A DNA stretch of 64,000 bases, taken from positions 229,387 to 293,386 of the forward strand of contig NZ_JBHTBN010000004.1 of assembly GCF_042664795.1 (NCBI RefSeq), given 5' to 3'. The notes under the pieces are model-generated. The model was not told the origin of the DNA and did no database searches. It saw only the letters and a program-made list of their open reading frames with translations. Each line of letters starts with the position of its first letter. Position 1 is the first letter of the stretch. Position numbers and translations under genes: made by a program. This stretch comes from Jejudonia soesokkakensis. GTDB lineage: Bacteria; Bacteroidota; Bacteroidia; Flavobacteriales; Flavobacteriaceae. Shown in pieces: positions 47,023-55,161 of the stretch.

Positions 47023-47673
47023 ATGCAAGTAAAAAAATACATTGTTCTAGGGATATTATTCGTATTGCCATTAACGATATACGTTTTCTTTGCTTCAGGG
47101 ACAGACCTTTTTAAGCAGTTGCCTGTACTTACTGAAAATGTCAAAGAAACAACAGCTTTTACAACCTCAGAAGGAAAGCCTGTTATGTTGCATGATAAGA
47201 TTACAGTGTTGAGTTTTTTAGGAACCGATCCTTTATCAAAAAAAGCCAACGCCTTTAATCTTACGCACAAGATTTATAATAAATATGCAGAATTTGAAGA
47301 CTTTCAATTTGTAACTATAGTACCAGAAGGCACCGAAGCAGATGTAGCCATACTTAAAAATGAAATAAGTGAAATTGCAGACACAAAAAGATGGGTATTC
47401 GGTTTTGGAACTCCAGAAAATATTGACAGGTTGTTTTCTTCTCTTCAGACAGATTATATGTTAGCTTCAGATAGTAGTACACCATTCGTATTTATTATTG
47501 ATAAAAACAAAAATTTACGTGGAAGAACCGATGATGATGATGTAGGCATCATGCAGGGATTTGATGCTAGAAATTATTCAGAAATAAACAATAAGATGGA
47601 TGATGATGTGAAAGTGGTCTTGGCTGAGTACCGATTAGCACTGAAGAAAAACAACTCAAATAGACAAATATGA
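47023..47673 (+). CDS. Membrane-anchored, cysteine-free SCO/thioredoxin-like protein
   Basis: A 216-residue protein with one N-terminal membrane helix (YIVLGILFVLPLTIYVFFA) and a periplasmic domain that looks thioredoxin/SCO-like: KITVLSFLGTDPLSKKANAFNLTHKIYNKY replaces the usual Cys-containing active site, and STPFVFIIDKNKNLRGR is a typical late strand. It has no cysteine at all, so it cannot bind copper or do disulfide chemistry as Sco does. It overlaps the real Sco1 gene by 4 bp (ATGA). A structural partner or chaperone role in oxidase assembly is inferred. Confidence 0.75.
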   Translation: MQVKKYIVLGILFVLPLTIYVFFASGTDLFKQLPVLTENVKETTAFTTSEGKPVMLHDKITVLSFLGTDPLSKKANAFNLTHKIYNKYAEFEDFQFVTIVPEGTEADVAILKNEISEIADTKRWVFGFGTPENIDRLFSSLQTDYMLASDSSTPFVFIIDKNKNLRGRTDDDDVGIMQGFDARNYSEINNKMDDDVKVVLAEYRLALKKNNSNRQI

Positions 47674-48305
47674 AAAAGACAAACTATTCGTATGTAGGGA
47701 TTACATTTATCATATTGCTTTTTGGGATTTGGGCAGTTCCTAAAATTGTCGATTCTTTTGGTGAACCAGATCTTGCTACGATTGGAGAAGTGCCTGCATT
47801 TAGTTTCACCAATCAAGACGGTGAAACCATTACCAATGCAGATTATCACGAAAAAGTGTATGTGGTAGAATTTTTCTTTACCACCTGTCCCGACATTTGT
47901 CCTATTATGAATCAAAATATGGTGAAGATTCAGAATGAATTCTACGGAAACCCAAATCTTGGGATCGCATCTTTTAGTATTGATCCTACCTATGATACGC
48001 CAGAAGTTTTAAAAGATTATGCAGAAGCATACGAAATTACGAACCCGCATTGGCATTTGCTTACAGGTGAAAAATTTGATATCTACACGTTGGCAAACAA
48101 AGGATTTAATTTGTATGCTGGCGAAGTGCCAGGAACAGAAGATTCTGAAGCTTCTTTTGAACATTCAGGCTTTTTTGCATTAGTAGATCAGGAAGGAAAT
48201 ATTCGTTCACGCTATGATGAGAATGGAAATCCAATTATCTACTACGATGGATTAACGCAGGAGGGAATTACCATGATCATAGAAGACATTAAAAAATTAT
48301 TATAA
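47670..48305 (+). CDS. SCO1/SenC family copper chaperone
   Basis: A 211-residue membrane-anchored thioredoxin-fold protein. An N-terminal helix (ITFIILLFGIWAVP) is followed by the copper site Cys73-x3-Cys77 (TTCPDICPIM) and His165 in FEHSGFFALVD. Sco proteins deliver copper to, or reduce, the CuA site of subunit II. It overlaps the cysteine-free paralogue upstream and lies 1 bp before the DUF420 gene. Confidence 0.95.
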   Translation: MKKTNYSYVGITFIILLFGIWAVPKIVDSFGEPDLATIGEVPAFSFTNQDGETITNADYHEKVYVVEFFFTTCPDICPIMNQNMVKIQNEFYGNPNLGIASFSIDPTYDTPEVLKDYAEAYEITNPHWHLLTGEKFDIYTLANKGFNLYAGEVPGTEDSEASFEHSGFFALVDQEGNIRSRYDENGNPIIYYDGLTQEGITMIIEDIKKLL

Positions 48306-48306
48306 T

Positions 48307-48828
48307 ATGAGTGATGTTTCAGCAAAAAAATACAATGTCTGGATTTGGGTTTTAAGTATTATAATACCAATAGCTGTTGCGGTTTTGTTCACAGTGAGAA
48401 TTCCTGGTGTGGAACGATTAGGATTTCTACCTCCAATCTATGCAAGTATAAATGGTCTAACGGCTATTTTATTGGTAGTTGCTTTGTTTCAGATAAAAAA
48501 AGGAAACATTCGAACTCATGAGCGTATCATGAAAACGTGCATTGTACTTTCAGCTTTGTTTTTGCTTATGTATGTGGCGTATCATATGACATCAGATTCA
48601 ACTTCATACGGTGGTGAAGGTCCTTTACGATATGTTTACTTCTTTATACTTATAAGTCATATTCTGCTTTCGATCACTGTGATCCCTTTTGTTTTAATCA
48701 CCTATGTTCGTGCCATTACGGGTCAGTTTCCGCAGCATAAAAAAATAGCACGTATTACATTTCCAATTTGGTTATATGTCGCAATTACTGGTGTGCTAGT
48801 TTACCTAATGATTTCCCCTTACTACTAA
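48307..48828 (+). CDS. DUF420 family membrane protein
   Basis: A 173-residue protein with about five helices (VWIWVLSIIIPIAVAVLF; INGLTAILLVVALF; TCIVLSALFLLMYVAYH; FFILISHILLSITVIP; FPIWLYVAITGVLVYLM). Conserved His residues (HERIM, VAYHMT, LISHILLS, QHKKIAR) match DUF420, a family commonly found in cytochrome oxidase gene clusters and linked to assembly. It overlaps the next gene by 1 bp (TAATG). Confidence 0.87.
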   Translation: MSDVSAKKYNVWIWVLSIIIPIAVAVLFTVRIPGVERLGFLPPIYASINGLTAILLVVALFQIKKGNIRTHERIMKTCIVLSALFLLMYVAYHMTSDSTSYGGEGPLRYVYFFILISHILLSITVIPFVLITYVRAITGQFPQHKKIARITFPIWLYVAITGVLVYLMISPYY

Positions 48829-49058
48829 TGAAACGAACTCCTATTTTTTTAAGTTTAGTAGTACTGCTTGTAATCCTACCTGCAGAAGCTCAATGTGCGA
48901 TGTGCCGTGCAGTACTTGAAAGTGAAGAAGGAGGTCAAGCGGCAAAAGGAATTAACAATGGTATTATGTATTTAATGTTAATGCCCTATCTTTTGGTTGG
49001 TGGGGTTGGATACGTAATTTATAGAATGCGTAAAAAAGCAAAACAAGAAGAATCTTAA
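48828..49058 (+). CDS. 76-residue CxxC membrane protein in the oxidase assembly block
   Basis: The start is set at ATG 48828 (MKRTPIFLSLVVLLVILPAEAQ), giving a signal peptide or first helix. A CAMC motif (CAMCRAVLESEEGGQ) follows directly, then a second helix (IMYLMLMPYLLVGGVGYVIY) and a basic tail (RMRKKAKQ). The two cysteines would face the periplasm. I do not recognise a named family; the position after Sco1 and DUF420 points to metal or heme handling for the oxidase. The longer frame from 48768 overlaps DUF420 and is unlikely. Confidence 0.72.
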   Translation: MKRTPIFLSLVVLLVILPAEAQCAMCRAVLESEEGGQAAKGINNGIMYLMLMPYLLVGGVGYVIYRMRKKAKQEES

Positions 49059-49112
49059 CAATATCTTCACATTTTAACTGTAACTCATTTTAGTTTTTAG
49101 AGTCTTGTACTG

Positions 49113-49147
49113 TAAGACTTTCAAAAACCTGAATCCCCTAAGTCTTA
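49113..49147. repeat. Inverted repeat upstream of the ABC efflux operon
   Basis: TAAGACTT (49113-49120) and AAGTCTTA (49140-49147) form a perfect 8-bp inverted repeat with a 19-base spacer and no T-run. It lies ~60-95 bp upstream of the ATPase gene, so it may be an operator or leader structure rather than a terminator. Confidence 0.35.
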
Positions 49148-49207
49148 ACATCAATTTCACATTATTGCAGTAAGTAAGCTGTTATTTTGTAACCCATATT
49201 TTTTACT

Positions 49208-49915
49208 ATGATTGAGATCAAAGACTTACACAAATCCTATCAAATGGGAGCAAATTCGCTTCATGTTTTAAAGGGAATTAATTTTACTGTTGCTGAAGGT
49301 GAAATGGTTTCAATTATGGGTTCCTCTGGCTCAGGTAAATCCACACTTCTCAATATCTTAGGAATGCTCGATGAAGCAGATAGCGGAAGTTACACCCTAG
49401 ACAATAAGCCTATTAAAAACCTGAATGAAAAAATTGCCGCCAAATATAGAAATCAGTTTCTCGGATTCATCTTTCAGTCTTTTAATCTTATTAATTATAA
49501 GTCTGCACTCGATAATGTAGCCATGCCTCTTTATTATCAAGGGGTAAAGCGTAGTTTACGAATTGAAAAAGCAATGCATTATCTTGATAAAGTAGGTCTT
49601 GCAGATTGGGCTTCCCATCTTCCCAGTGAGCTTTCTGGAGGTCAAAAGCAACGTGTGGCAATTGCCAGAGCATTGGCAAGTGACCCTAAAGTATTGTTAG
49701 CAGATGAGCCAACAGGAGCTCTGGATACAAAAACATCTTATGGTGTGATGGAGCTTATACAAGGAATAAATGATGAAGGAAAAACTATAATAGTGGTAAC
49801 GCATGAAGATGATATTGCTCACATGACTAAAAGAATTGTAAATCTGAAAGATGGAATTATTATAGACGATTCTAAAGTTTCGCAAGTAAGTGCTAAAGCA
49901 AAATTACATGTTTGA
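49208..49915 (+). CDS. ABC transporter ATP-binding protein (MacB/LolD-type)
   Basis: A 235-residue ATPase of the MacB/LolD class. Walker A GSSGSGKST, Q-loop region FIFQSFNLI, signature LSGGQKQR, Walker B VLLADEPTGALD and the switch His in VVTHEDD are all intact. It works with the two FtsX-fold permeases downstream to energise tripartite efflux. It overlaps the first permease by 8 bp. A degenerate -7-like TTATTTTG lies around 49183. Confidence 0.95.
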   Translation: MIEIKDLHKSYQMGANSLHVLKGINFTVAEGEMVSIMGSSGSGKSTLLNILGMLDEADSGSYTLDNKPIKNLNEKIAAKYRNQFLGFIFQSFNLINYKSALDNVAMPLYYQGVKRSLRIEKAMHYLDKVGLADWASHLPSELSGGQKQRVAIARALASDPKVLLADEPTGALDTKTSYGVMELIQGINDEGKTIIVVTHEDDIAHMTKRIVNLKDGIIIDDSKVSQVSAKAKLHV

Positions 49916-51152
49916 TATAGAAAGTTGGCAGGAGATTTTTGAAACGATGCGTAAGAATTTACTACAAACAATTCTTACCATGGTATCTGTATTTTCGGGC
50001 ATTTTTATTCTTGTCATTTTATTAGGTTTTAGTACAGGAATTCAAAAGGGTGTAAAAACACAGTTTGAGCAGGATGCTACTAATCGCATTTCAGTCAATA
50101 CAAGAGTTACTACAAAACAATATAAAGGATTGAACCCTGGACGATATATTCAGTTACGAAATGAAGACTTTAATGAAATAAACAGAAAGTATGAAGACGA
50201 CATAGAATATAAAACATCCATCTATAATATTTGGGGAAGTCAAATTACTTATAATAATGAATCAGGAAATTATAGATTAGAAGGTGTGTATCCAGATCAG
50301 CAAAACATTGAGAATGCAAGTTTGACTTCGGGGCGTTTTTTAAGTGTAGATGATCTAAATGCTTCAAGAAAGGTTGCGGTTATTGGCTATCAAATTCAAA
50401 AAGATCTATTTAAAGGAAAGCCTGCGGTGGGAGAAATGATCTCCATCTTCGGAATTCAATTCAAGGTTGTTGGGGTATTTTCAGACCCTGGAGGAGAACG
50501 AGAAGAAACCCGTGTTTTTATTCCATTAAGTACATCACAAGTTGCATTTAACGGAGGTGACAAGATACGCTCGTTAGCGTATACCGTTAAAATGAGTGAT
50601 AATTTTGATGAAGCAGTGGCTCTTTCCGAAGCCATGTCTCAAGGTTTTGAACAAGACATCAAAGCTAAGTATAGTGTGCACCCAGAAGATCGAGCAGCCG
50701 TTCAGGTTCGCAACACACTAGAACAGGCAAAACAGATCTATAGCCTAATAGACACCATTCGAAATGTATTCTGGTTTATAGGTATAGGAACAATCATTGC
50801 AGGCGTTGTGGGGGTAAGTAATATCATGCTCATTGTAGTTAAAGAACGTACTAAAGAAATTGGGATTCGTAAAGCCATAGGTGCTCTGCCTAGTTCTATC
50901 ATTATGATGATCTTACAGGAATCAATATTTATTACTGCTGTTGCTGGATTTTTCGGATTATTTGTTGGGGTTATTTTGCTTCAAATTGTAAGTCCTTTGG
51001 TAAATAATGATTTTATAAAAGCACCACAGGTAGATTTTACAACTGCCATGACCACTGTCATTATATTAATTGTAGCAGGAGGCCTTGCAGGATATATTCC
51101 TGCGCGAAGAGCTGCAAGAATTAAACCTATTGAAGCTTTAAGAGACGAGTAA
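49908..51152 (+). CDS. MacB-like ABC permease (FtsX fold), first
   Basis: About 414 residues. The start is set at ATG 49908 (MFDIESWQEIFET), overlapping the ATPase gene by 8 bp. It has an N-terminal helix (LLQTILTMVSVFSGIFILVILL), a large periplasmic domain (about 50-280) and three C-terminal helices. The FtsX signature NIMLIVVKERTKEIGIRKAIGA leads into the last helices, and the end RRAARIKPIEALRDE is typical. Mechanotransmission permeases of this class push substrates through TolC rather than across the inner membrane. The second permease starts 1 bp later. Confidence 0.93.
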   Translation: MFDIESWQEIFETMRKNLLQTILTMVSVFSGIFILVILLGFSTGIQKGVKTQFEQDATNRISVNTRVTTKQYKGLNPGRYIQLRNEDFNEINRKYEDDIEYKTSIYNIWGSQITYNNESGNYRLEGVYPDQQNIENASLTSGRFLSVDDLNASRKVAVIGYQIQKDLFKGKPAVGEMISIFGIQFKVVGVFSDPGGEREETRVFIPLSTSQVAFNGGDKIRSLAYTVKMSDNFDEAVALSEAMSQGFEQDIKAKYSVHPEDRAAVQVRNTLEQAKQIYSLIDTIRNVFWFIGIGTIIAGVVGVSNIMLIVVKERTKEIGIRKAIGALPSSIIMMILQESIFITAVAGFFGLFVGVILLQIVSPLVNNDFIKAPQVDFTTAMTTVIILIVAGGLAGYIPARRAARIKPIEALRDE

Positions 51153-51153
51153 T

Positions 51154-52413
51154 ATGTTTAACAGAGACCGTTGGAACGAAATAGTAGAGGCGCTGAATGC
51201 AAATAGATTCAGAACGTTGCTAACTGCTTTTGGCGTTTTCTGGGGGATCATGATACTTGTTTTATTATTAGCACTTACTAATGGGTTGAGGAATGGTGTG
51301 AGCAAAGATTTTGGTGATTTTGCAACCAATTCTATGTTTATGTGGGGACAAGGAACTTCCATTCCTTATAAGGGACTTCCTAAAGGTAGGCGCGTTCAGT
51401 TTAAAATTCAGGATGTAGCTGTGCTTAAGGAGAGAATTCCGCAGTTAAAATATGTATCCCCAAGAAATCAATTGGGAGGGTATCAGGGGGCAAATAATGT
51501 AACCAGAAATGAAAAAACGGGCGCTTTTACCGTAAATGGAGACTATCCTGAATATATTTTGCAGCAGCCCATGGATATCAATGCCGGTAGGTTTATGAGC
51601 TATTCAGATATTGATGCAAAACGAAAAGTGGTGGTGATAGGCAAAGGAGTTGTTGATGCGTTGTACGATATAGGAGAAGAGGTAGTGGGCTCCTATTTAA
51701 AAATAAACGGAGTGAACTTTATGGTGATAGGGACATTTAGTTTGCCCAACAGTAATGGGGATAGTGAGGAAGAAGCAAACAGTATCTATGTTCCTTTTAC
51801 AACATTTTCGCAGGTATTTAACAGAGGTGAAGATGTAGGCTGGATGGCTATTACTGCGGAAGATGAAACAAGCATAACAACACTTATCCCTACGATTATG
51901 GAGATCATGCGAGAGCAGCGCGGCATTCATCCCAACGATCAGCGAGCTATTGGTAATTTTGATAGAGCTGAAGCCTTCGGAAAGATTACAGGGCTCTTTG
52001 ATATTCTCACTTTTGTAGGATATTTTGTGGGAGCTTTGATTTTGCTCTCAGGGGTTATTGGAATTAGTAATATCATGCTTATTGTAGTAAAAGAAAGAAC
52101 GAAGGAGATTGGGGTGCGAAGAGCCTTAGGTGCAACTCCGTGGAGCATCAGAGTTCAAATCTTACAGGAATCGTTGGTATTGACAATTATTTCGGGAATG
52201 GTTGGCATTGCAGTCGCCGCTGGAGGTATTTGGGTCATGAACTATTTTACAAACTTAAATGGTCCGGTAGAAAATTTTGCAAATCCTTCAGTAAATATCA
52301 TTGTAGTCGGTATCGCATTACTCATTTTAGTCATATCAGGAATATTGGCAGGATTAATTCCAGCTACGCGTGCTACAAAAATGAAACCCGTGGACGCATT
52401 AAGAACAGATTAA
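51154..52413 (+). CDS. MacB-like ABC permease (FtsX fold), second
   Basis: A 419-residue paralogue of the preceding permease with the same layout: first helix (FGVFWGIMILVLLLALTNG), periplasmic domain, then NIMLIVVKERTKEIGVRRALGATPWSIR and three helices, ending ATKMKPVDALRTD. The two permeases differ through most of the periplasmic domain and probably form a heterodimer. Gaps of 1 bp before and 48 bp after indicate one operon. Confidence 0.93.
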   Translation: MFNRDRWNEIVEALNANRFRTLLTAFGVFWGIMILVLLLALTNGLRNGVSKDFGDFATNSMFMWGQGTSIPYKGLPKGRRVQFKIQDVAVLKERIPQLKYVSPRNQLGGYQGANNVTRNEKTGAFTVNGDYPEYILQQPMDINAGRFMSYSDIDAKRKVVVIGKGVVDALYDIGEEVVGSYLKINGVNFMVIGTFSLPNSNGDSEEEANSIYVPFTTFSQVFNRGEDVGWMAITAEDETSITTLIPTIMEIMREQRGIHPNDQRAIGNFDRAEAFGKITGLFDILTFVGYFVGALILLSGVIGISNIMLIVVKERTKEIGVRRALGATPWSIRVQILQESLVLTIISGMVGIAVAAGGIWVMNYFTNLNGPVENFANPSVNIIVVGIALLILVISGILAGLIPATRATKMKPVDALRTD

Positions 52414-52461
52414 TACAATAATTAACTATTAAAAATTCCGAAGTGAATCGGATATAACATT

Positions 52462-53622
52462 ATGAAAAGAACAGGAACCGTCATTGTTTTAGTACTTATA
52501 CTCATATCTTTTTTAGGAGGGATATGGTACATCTGGTCCAAAGATCAGGCAGATCCGGTAATCTATGAAACTGAAACTCCAAGCAAGCAGACTATTGTTA
52601 GAAAAACAGTAGCTACAGGTAGTATTGTGCCTAAAGAAGAAGTGCTCATTAAACCTAATATTTCTGGAATTATCGATGAGATTTTTGTGGAAGCTGGGGA
52701 TGTGATTAAAGCTGGAGATCTTATAGCAAAAGTAAAAGTGGTCCCTAATGTTAGTTCTTTAAGTAGTGCTAGAAATAATATTAATAGTGCACGGACTCAA
52801 GTGGAAACAGCACGTCTTGCGCTGGAAAGTCAACGAAGCATTTACAATCGTCAAAAGGGACTCTTCGATAAAGGTGTAATTTCGGCTAACGAGTTTGATC
52901 AAGCGCAACTTTCTTTTGATCAAGCGCAACAGCGATACAATCAAGAGAAAGTTAATTTAGGTGGAGCTCAGCAAACTTTTGATATTGTAAAAACTGGTAC
53001 TGCCAGCGGATTGGGAGCTTCAGCAAATACAGAAATTAGAGCGACAGTGGCAGGTATGGTTTTGGATGTTCCTGTAAAAACTGGGAATCAAGTCATCGAA
53101 TCTAATAATTTTAATGACGGTACAACTATAGCGACGTTAGCCGATGTAGATAAAATGATTTTTGAAGGCAAAGTGGATGAAAGTGAAGTTGGAAAAATTA
53201 CAGAAAATCTCCCCTTAGAGATTACCGTAGGAGCCATCGAAAATAAAAAGTTTGATGCAGTATTAGATTATATAGCGCCAAAAGGAGTGAGTGAAAATGG
53301 GGCTATACAATTTGCAATTAAAGGAAGTCTTTCTAAACAGGATACTACATTTATAAGAGCAGGATTGAGTGCCAATGCTTCCATTATTCTGGCAAAAGCT
53401 GAAGATGTGTTAGCGATAAAAGAAGCATTAGTTCAATACGATCCTAAAACACAACAGCCTTTTGTAGAAGTTGCAATAGGAGATCAAGAATTTGAACGGC
53501 GTGATGTTACCTTAGGAGTAAGCGATGGGTTACAAGTAGAGGTTTTAAGTGGGGTTTCAGAAAATGATAAAATCAAAGTTTGGAACCAGTTAAAGCCTGC
53601 TCCTTCTTTTGGAGGGAGATAA
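52462..53622 (+). CDS. Periplasmic adaptor (membrane fusion protein, HlyD/MacA family), first
   Basis: A 386-residue adaptor with an N-terminal anchor helix (VIVLVLILISFLGGIWYIW). The lipoyl-like half-motif IKPNISGIIDEIFVEAGDVIKAGDLIAKV is followed by a long coiled-coil hairpin (about residues 95-175, repeated Gln/Ala/Glu heptads). The second lipoyl half and the beta-barrel domain complete the fold. It bridges the permeases and TolC. It lies upstream of the TolC gene; a second adaptor lies downstream. Confidence 0.92.
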   Translation: MKRTGTVIVLVLILISFLGGIWYIWSKDQADPVIYETETPSKQTIVRKTVATGSIVPKEEVLIKPNISGIIDEIFVEAGDVIKAGDLIAKVKVVPNVSSLSSARNNINSARTQVETARLALESQRSIYNRQKGLFDKGVISANEFDQAQLSFDQAQQRYNQEKVNLGGAQQTFDIVKTGTASGLGASANTEIRATVAGMVLDVPVKTGNQVIESNNFNDGTTIATLADVDKMIFEGKVDESEVGKITENLPLEITVGAIENKKFDAVLDYIAPKGVSENGAIQFAIKGSLSKQDTTFIRAGLSANASIILAKAEDVLAIKEALVQYDPKTQQPFVEVAIGDQEFERRDVTLGVSDGLQVEVLSGVSENDKIKVWNQLKPAPSFGGR

Positions 53623-53716
53623 TTTTTTAAAATAATCTGTAACACTTTCAAGAAACACAAGACCTATGCACCAACAATCAAAAAGATACCCAGCCAATAG
53701 CAACTGGATCACAATT

Positions 53717-55159
53717 ATGAAAAAAATAGTTTCGGTTTTAATTCTCTTAGTAACGATCACGCAAGTGAGTGCTCAAAAAAAATGGACACTGGTAGAGTGT
53801 GTGCAGTATGCACTAGAAAATAATATATCCATAAAACAAAGTGAACTGGATGTAGAAGCAACCGAAGCGGATAAACTAAGTGCTATAGGTAATTTTATTC
53901 CGTCGTTAAGTTTAGGAGCGGGTGTTTCTGAAAATACGGGACTAAGTTTTAACCCAGTTACCAACAATGCACAAACCACAACATTTTTATCGGCTACTGG
54001 ACGTATCAATGTTGGGTACACATTGTTCGATGGGTTACGTAATTTAAGAGAAGTACAAAGGGCAGAGTTGTCTCAGCTCGCATCACTATACCGCCTTGAT
54101 AAAATGAAGGATGATATTTCACTATTTGTAGCAAATTCCTATCTTCAAGTATTACTGAACAAAGCAAATCTTGAAGTAGCACAATCTCAAAATGAAGTAA
54201 CCTTAGCTCAAATAGAAAGAACTCAAAACCTTGTCGATGCTGGTACACTACCTAGGGGTGATTTGTTGGAAATTCAAGCTACCAACTCTTTAGAATTACG
54301 AAATATAGCGCAAACCCAAAATGCAGTGCGGGTTTCATTGATTAGCCTCGCACAACTTTTATTAATTAAGGATTACGAAAATTTTGATATTGTTGACGAA
54401 GGGTATGAGGTGATAAATCAGGAAATGTTGCTAAAGCCAGTTGACGAAATCATAAATGCAGCCGAAGAAAACAGAAATGAGGTAAAGATTGCAGAAAGCA
54501 ATGTAGAATTGGCAGAAAAAGACCTTCAGTTATCCAAAGGGGCTTATTATCCTACCTTATCTGCATTTTTTAGCTACGATACTAGGTATACAGATGCGAC
54601 GTCATTTTCTCAAGAATTAGATCCAGACAACCCTTTTACAATTCAAGATATTGGGACTGTTGAAGCAACGGGTCAAAATGTAATAGGACAATCACCAAAT
54701 TTTGTAACGAGTGTCGTAGGGGCAGATCCTTTTATAGACCAATTGTATCAAAATGATGGTATTGCGTACGGATTAAATTTGAATATTCCAGTTTTAAATG
54801 GTTTTGTAGTACGTAGTAATGTAAAAAGAAGTCAAATTAATGTAGAGCGCACAAGATATCAATTAGAGCAGGCAAAGCTAGATCTTGAATCTAATGTTTA
54901 TCAGGCTTATGTGGATGCTCAAGGTGCTTTAAAAGCTTTTGAAGCTGCACAGGCTGCCATTGAATCGCAAGAGTTAGCCTATGAGTACGCAAAAGAGCGA
55001 TACGATGTGGGCTTAACTAATGCATTTGATTTTAGCCAATCAAAACTTCGTTACGATAATGCACGAATAGAGTTAAATCGTGCAAAATATGATTATATTT
55101 TTAAACTGAAAGTATTGGAGCTCTATTTTGGAGTTAATCCAACAGAATTAAAGTTTTAA
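53717..55159 (+). CDS. TolC-family outer-membrane efflux protein
   Basis: About 480 residues. The start is set at ATG 53717 (MKKIVSVLILLVTITQVSAQ) because it gives a signal peptide; the frame from 53666 adds 17 unlikely residues. Two repeats of the OEP family are present: ECVQYALENNISIKQSELDV near the N terminus and NRNEVKIAESNVELAEKDLQL in the second half. Both lead into long alpha-helical tunnel segments. It forms the outer-membrane exit duct for the upstream ABC system. The next adaptor starts 2 bp later. Confidence 0.93.
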   Translation: MKKIVSVLILLVTITQVSAQKKWTLVECVQYALENNISIKQSELDVEATEADKLSAIGNFIPSLSLGAGVSENTGLSFNPVTNNAQTTTFLSATGRINVGYTLFDGLRNLREVQRAELSQLASLYRLDKMKDDISLFVANSYLQVLLNKANLEVAQSQNEVTLAQIERTQNLVDAGTLPRGDLLEIQATNSLELRNIAQTQNAVRVSLISLAQLLLIKDYENFDIVDEGYEVINQEMLLKPVDEIINAAEENRNEVKIAESNVELAEKDLQLSKGAYYPTLSAFFSYDTRYTDATSFSQELDPDNPFTIQDIGTVEATGQNVIGQSPNFVTSVVGADPFIDQLYQNDGIAYGLNLNIPVLNGFVVRSNVKRSQINVERTRYQLEQAKLDLESNVYQAYVDAQGALKAFEAAQAAIESQELAYEYAKERYDVGLTNAFDFSQSKLRYDNARIELNRAKYDYIFKLKVLELYFGVNPTELKF

Positions 55160-55161
55160 GC

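Noticed and set aside
47574..47915. A 113-residue - strand open frame across the SCO-like/Sco1 junction
   Set aside because: Cys/Ile/Phe-rich translation antisense to two coupled conserved genes.
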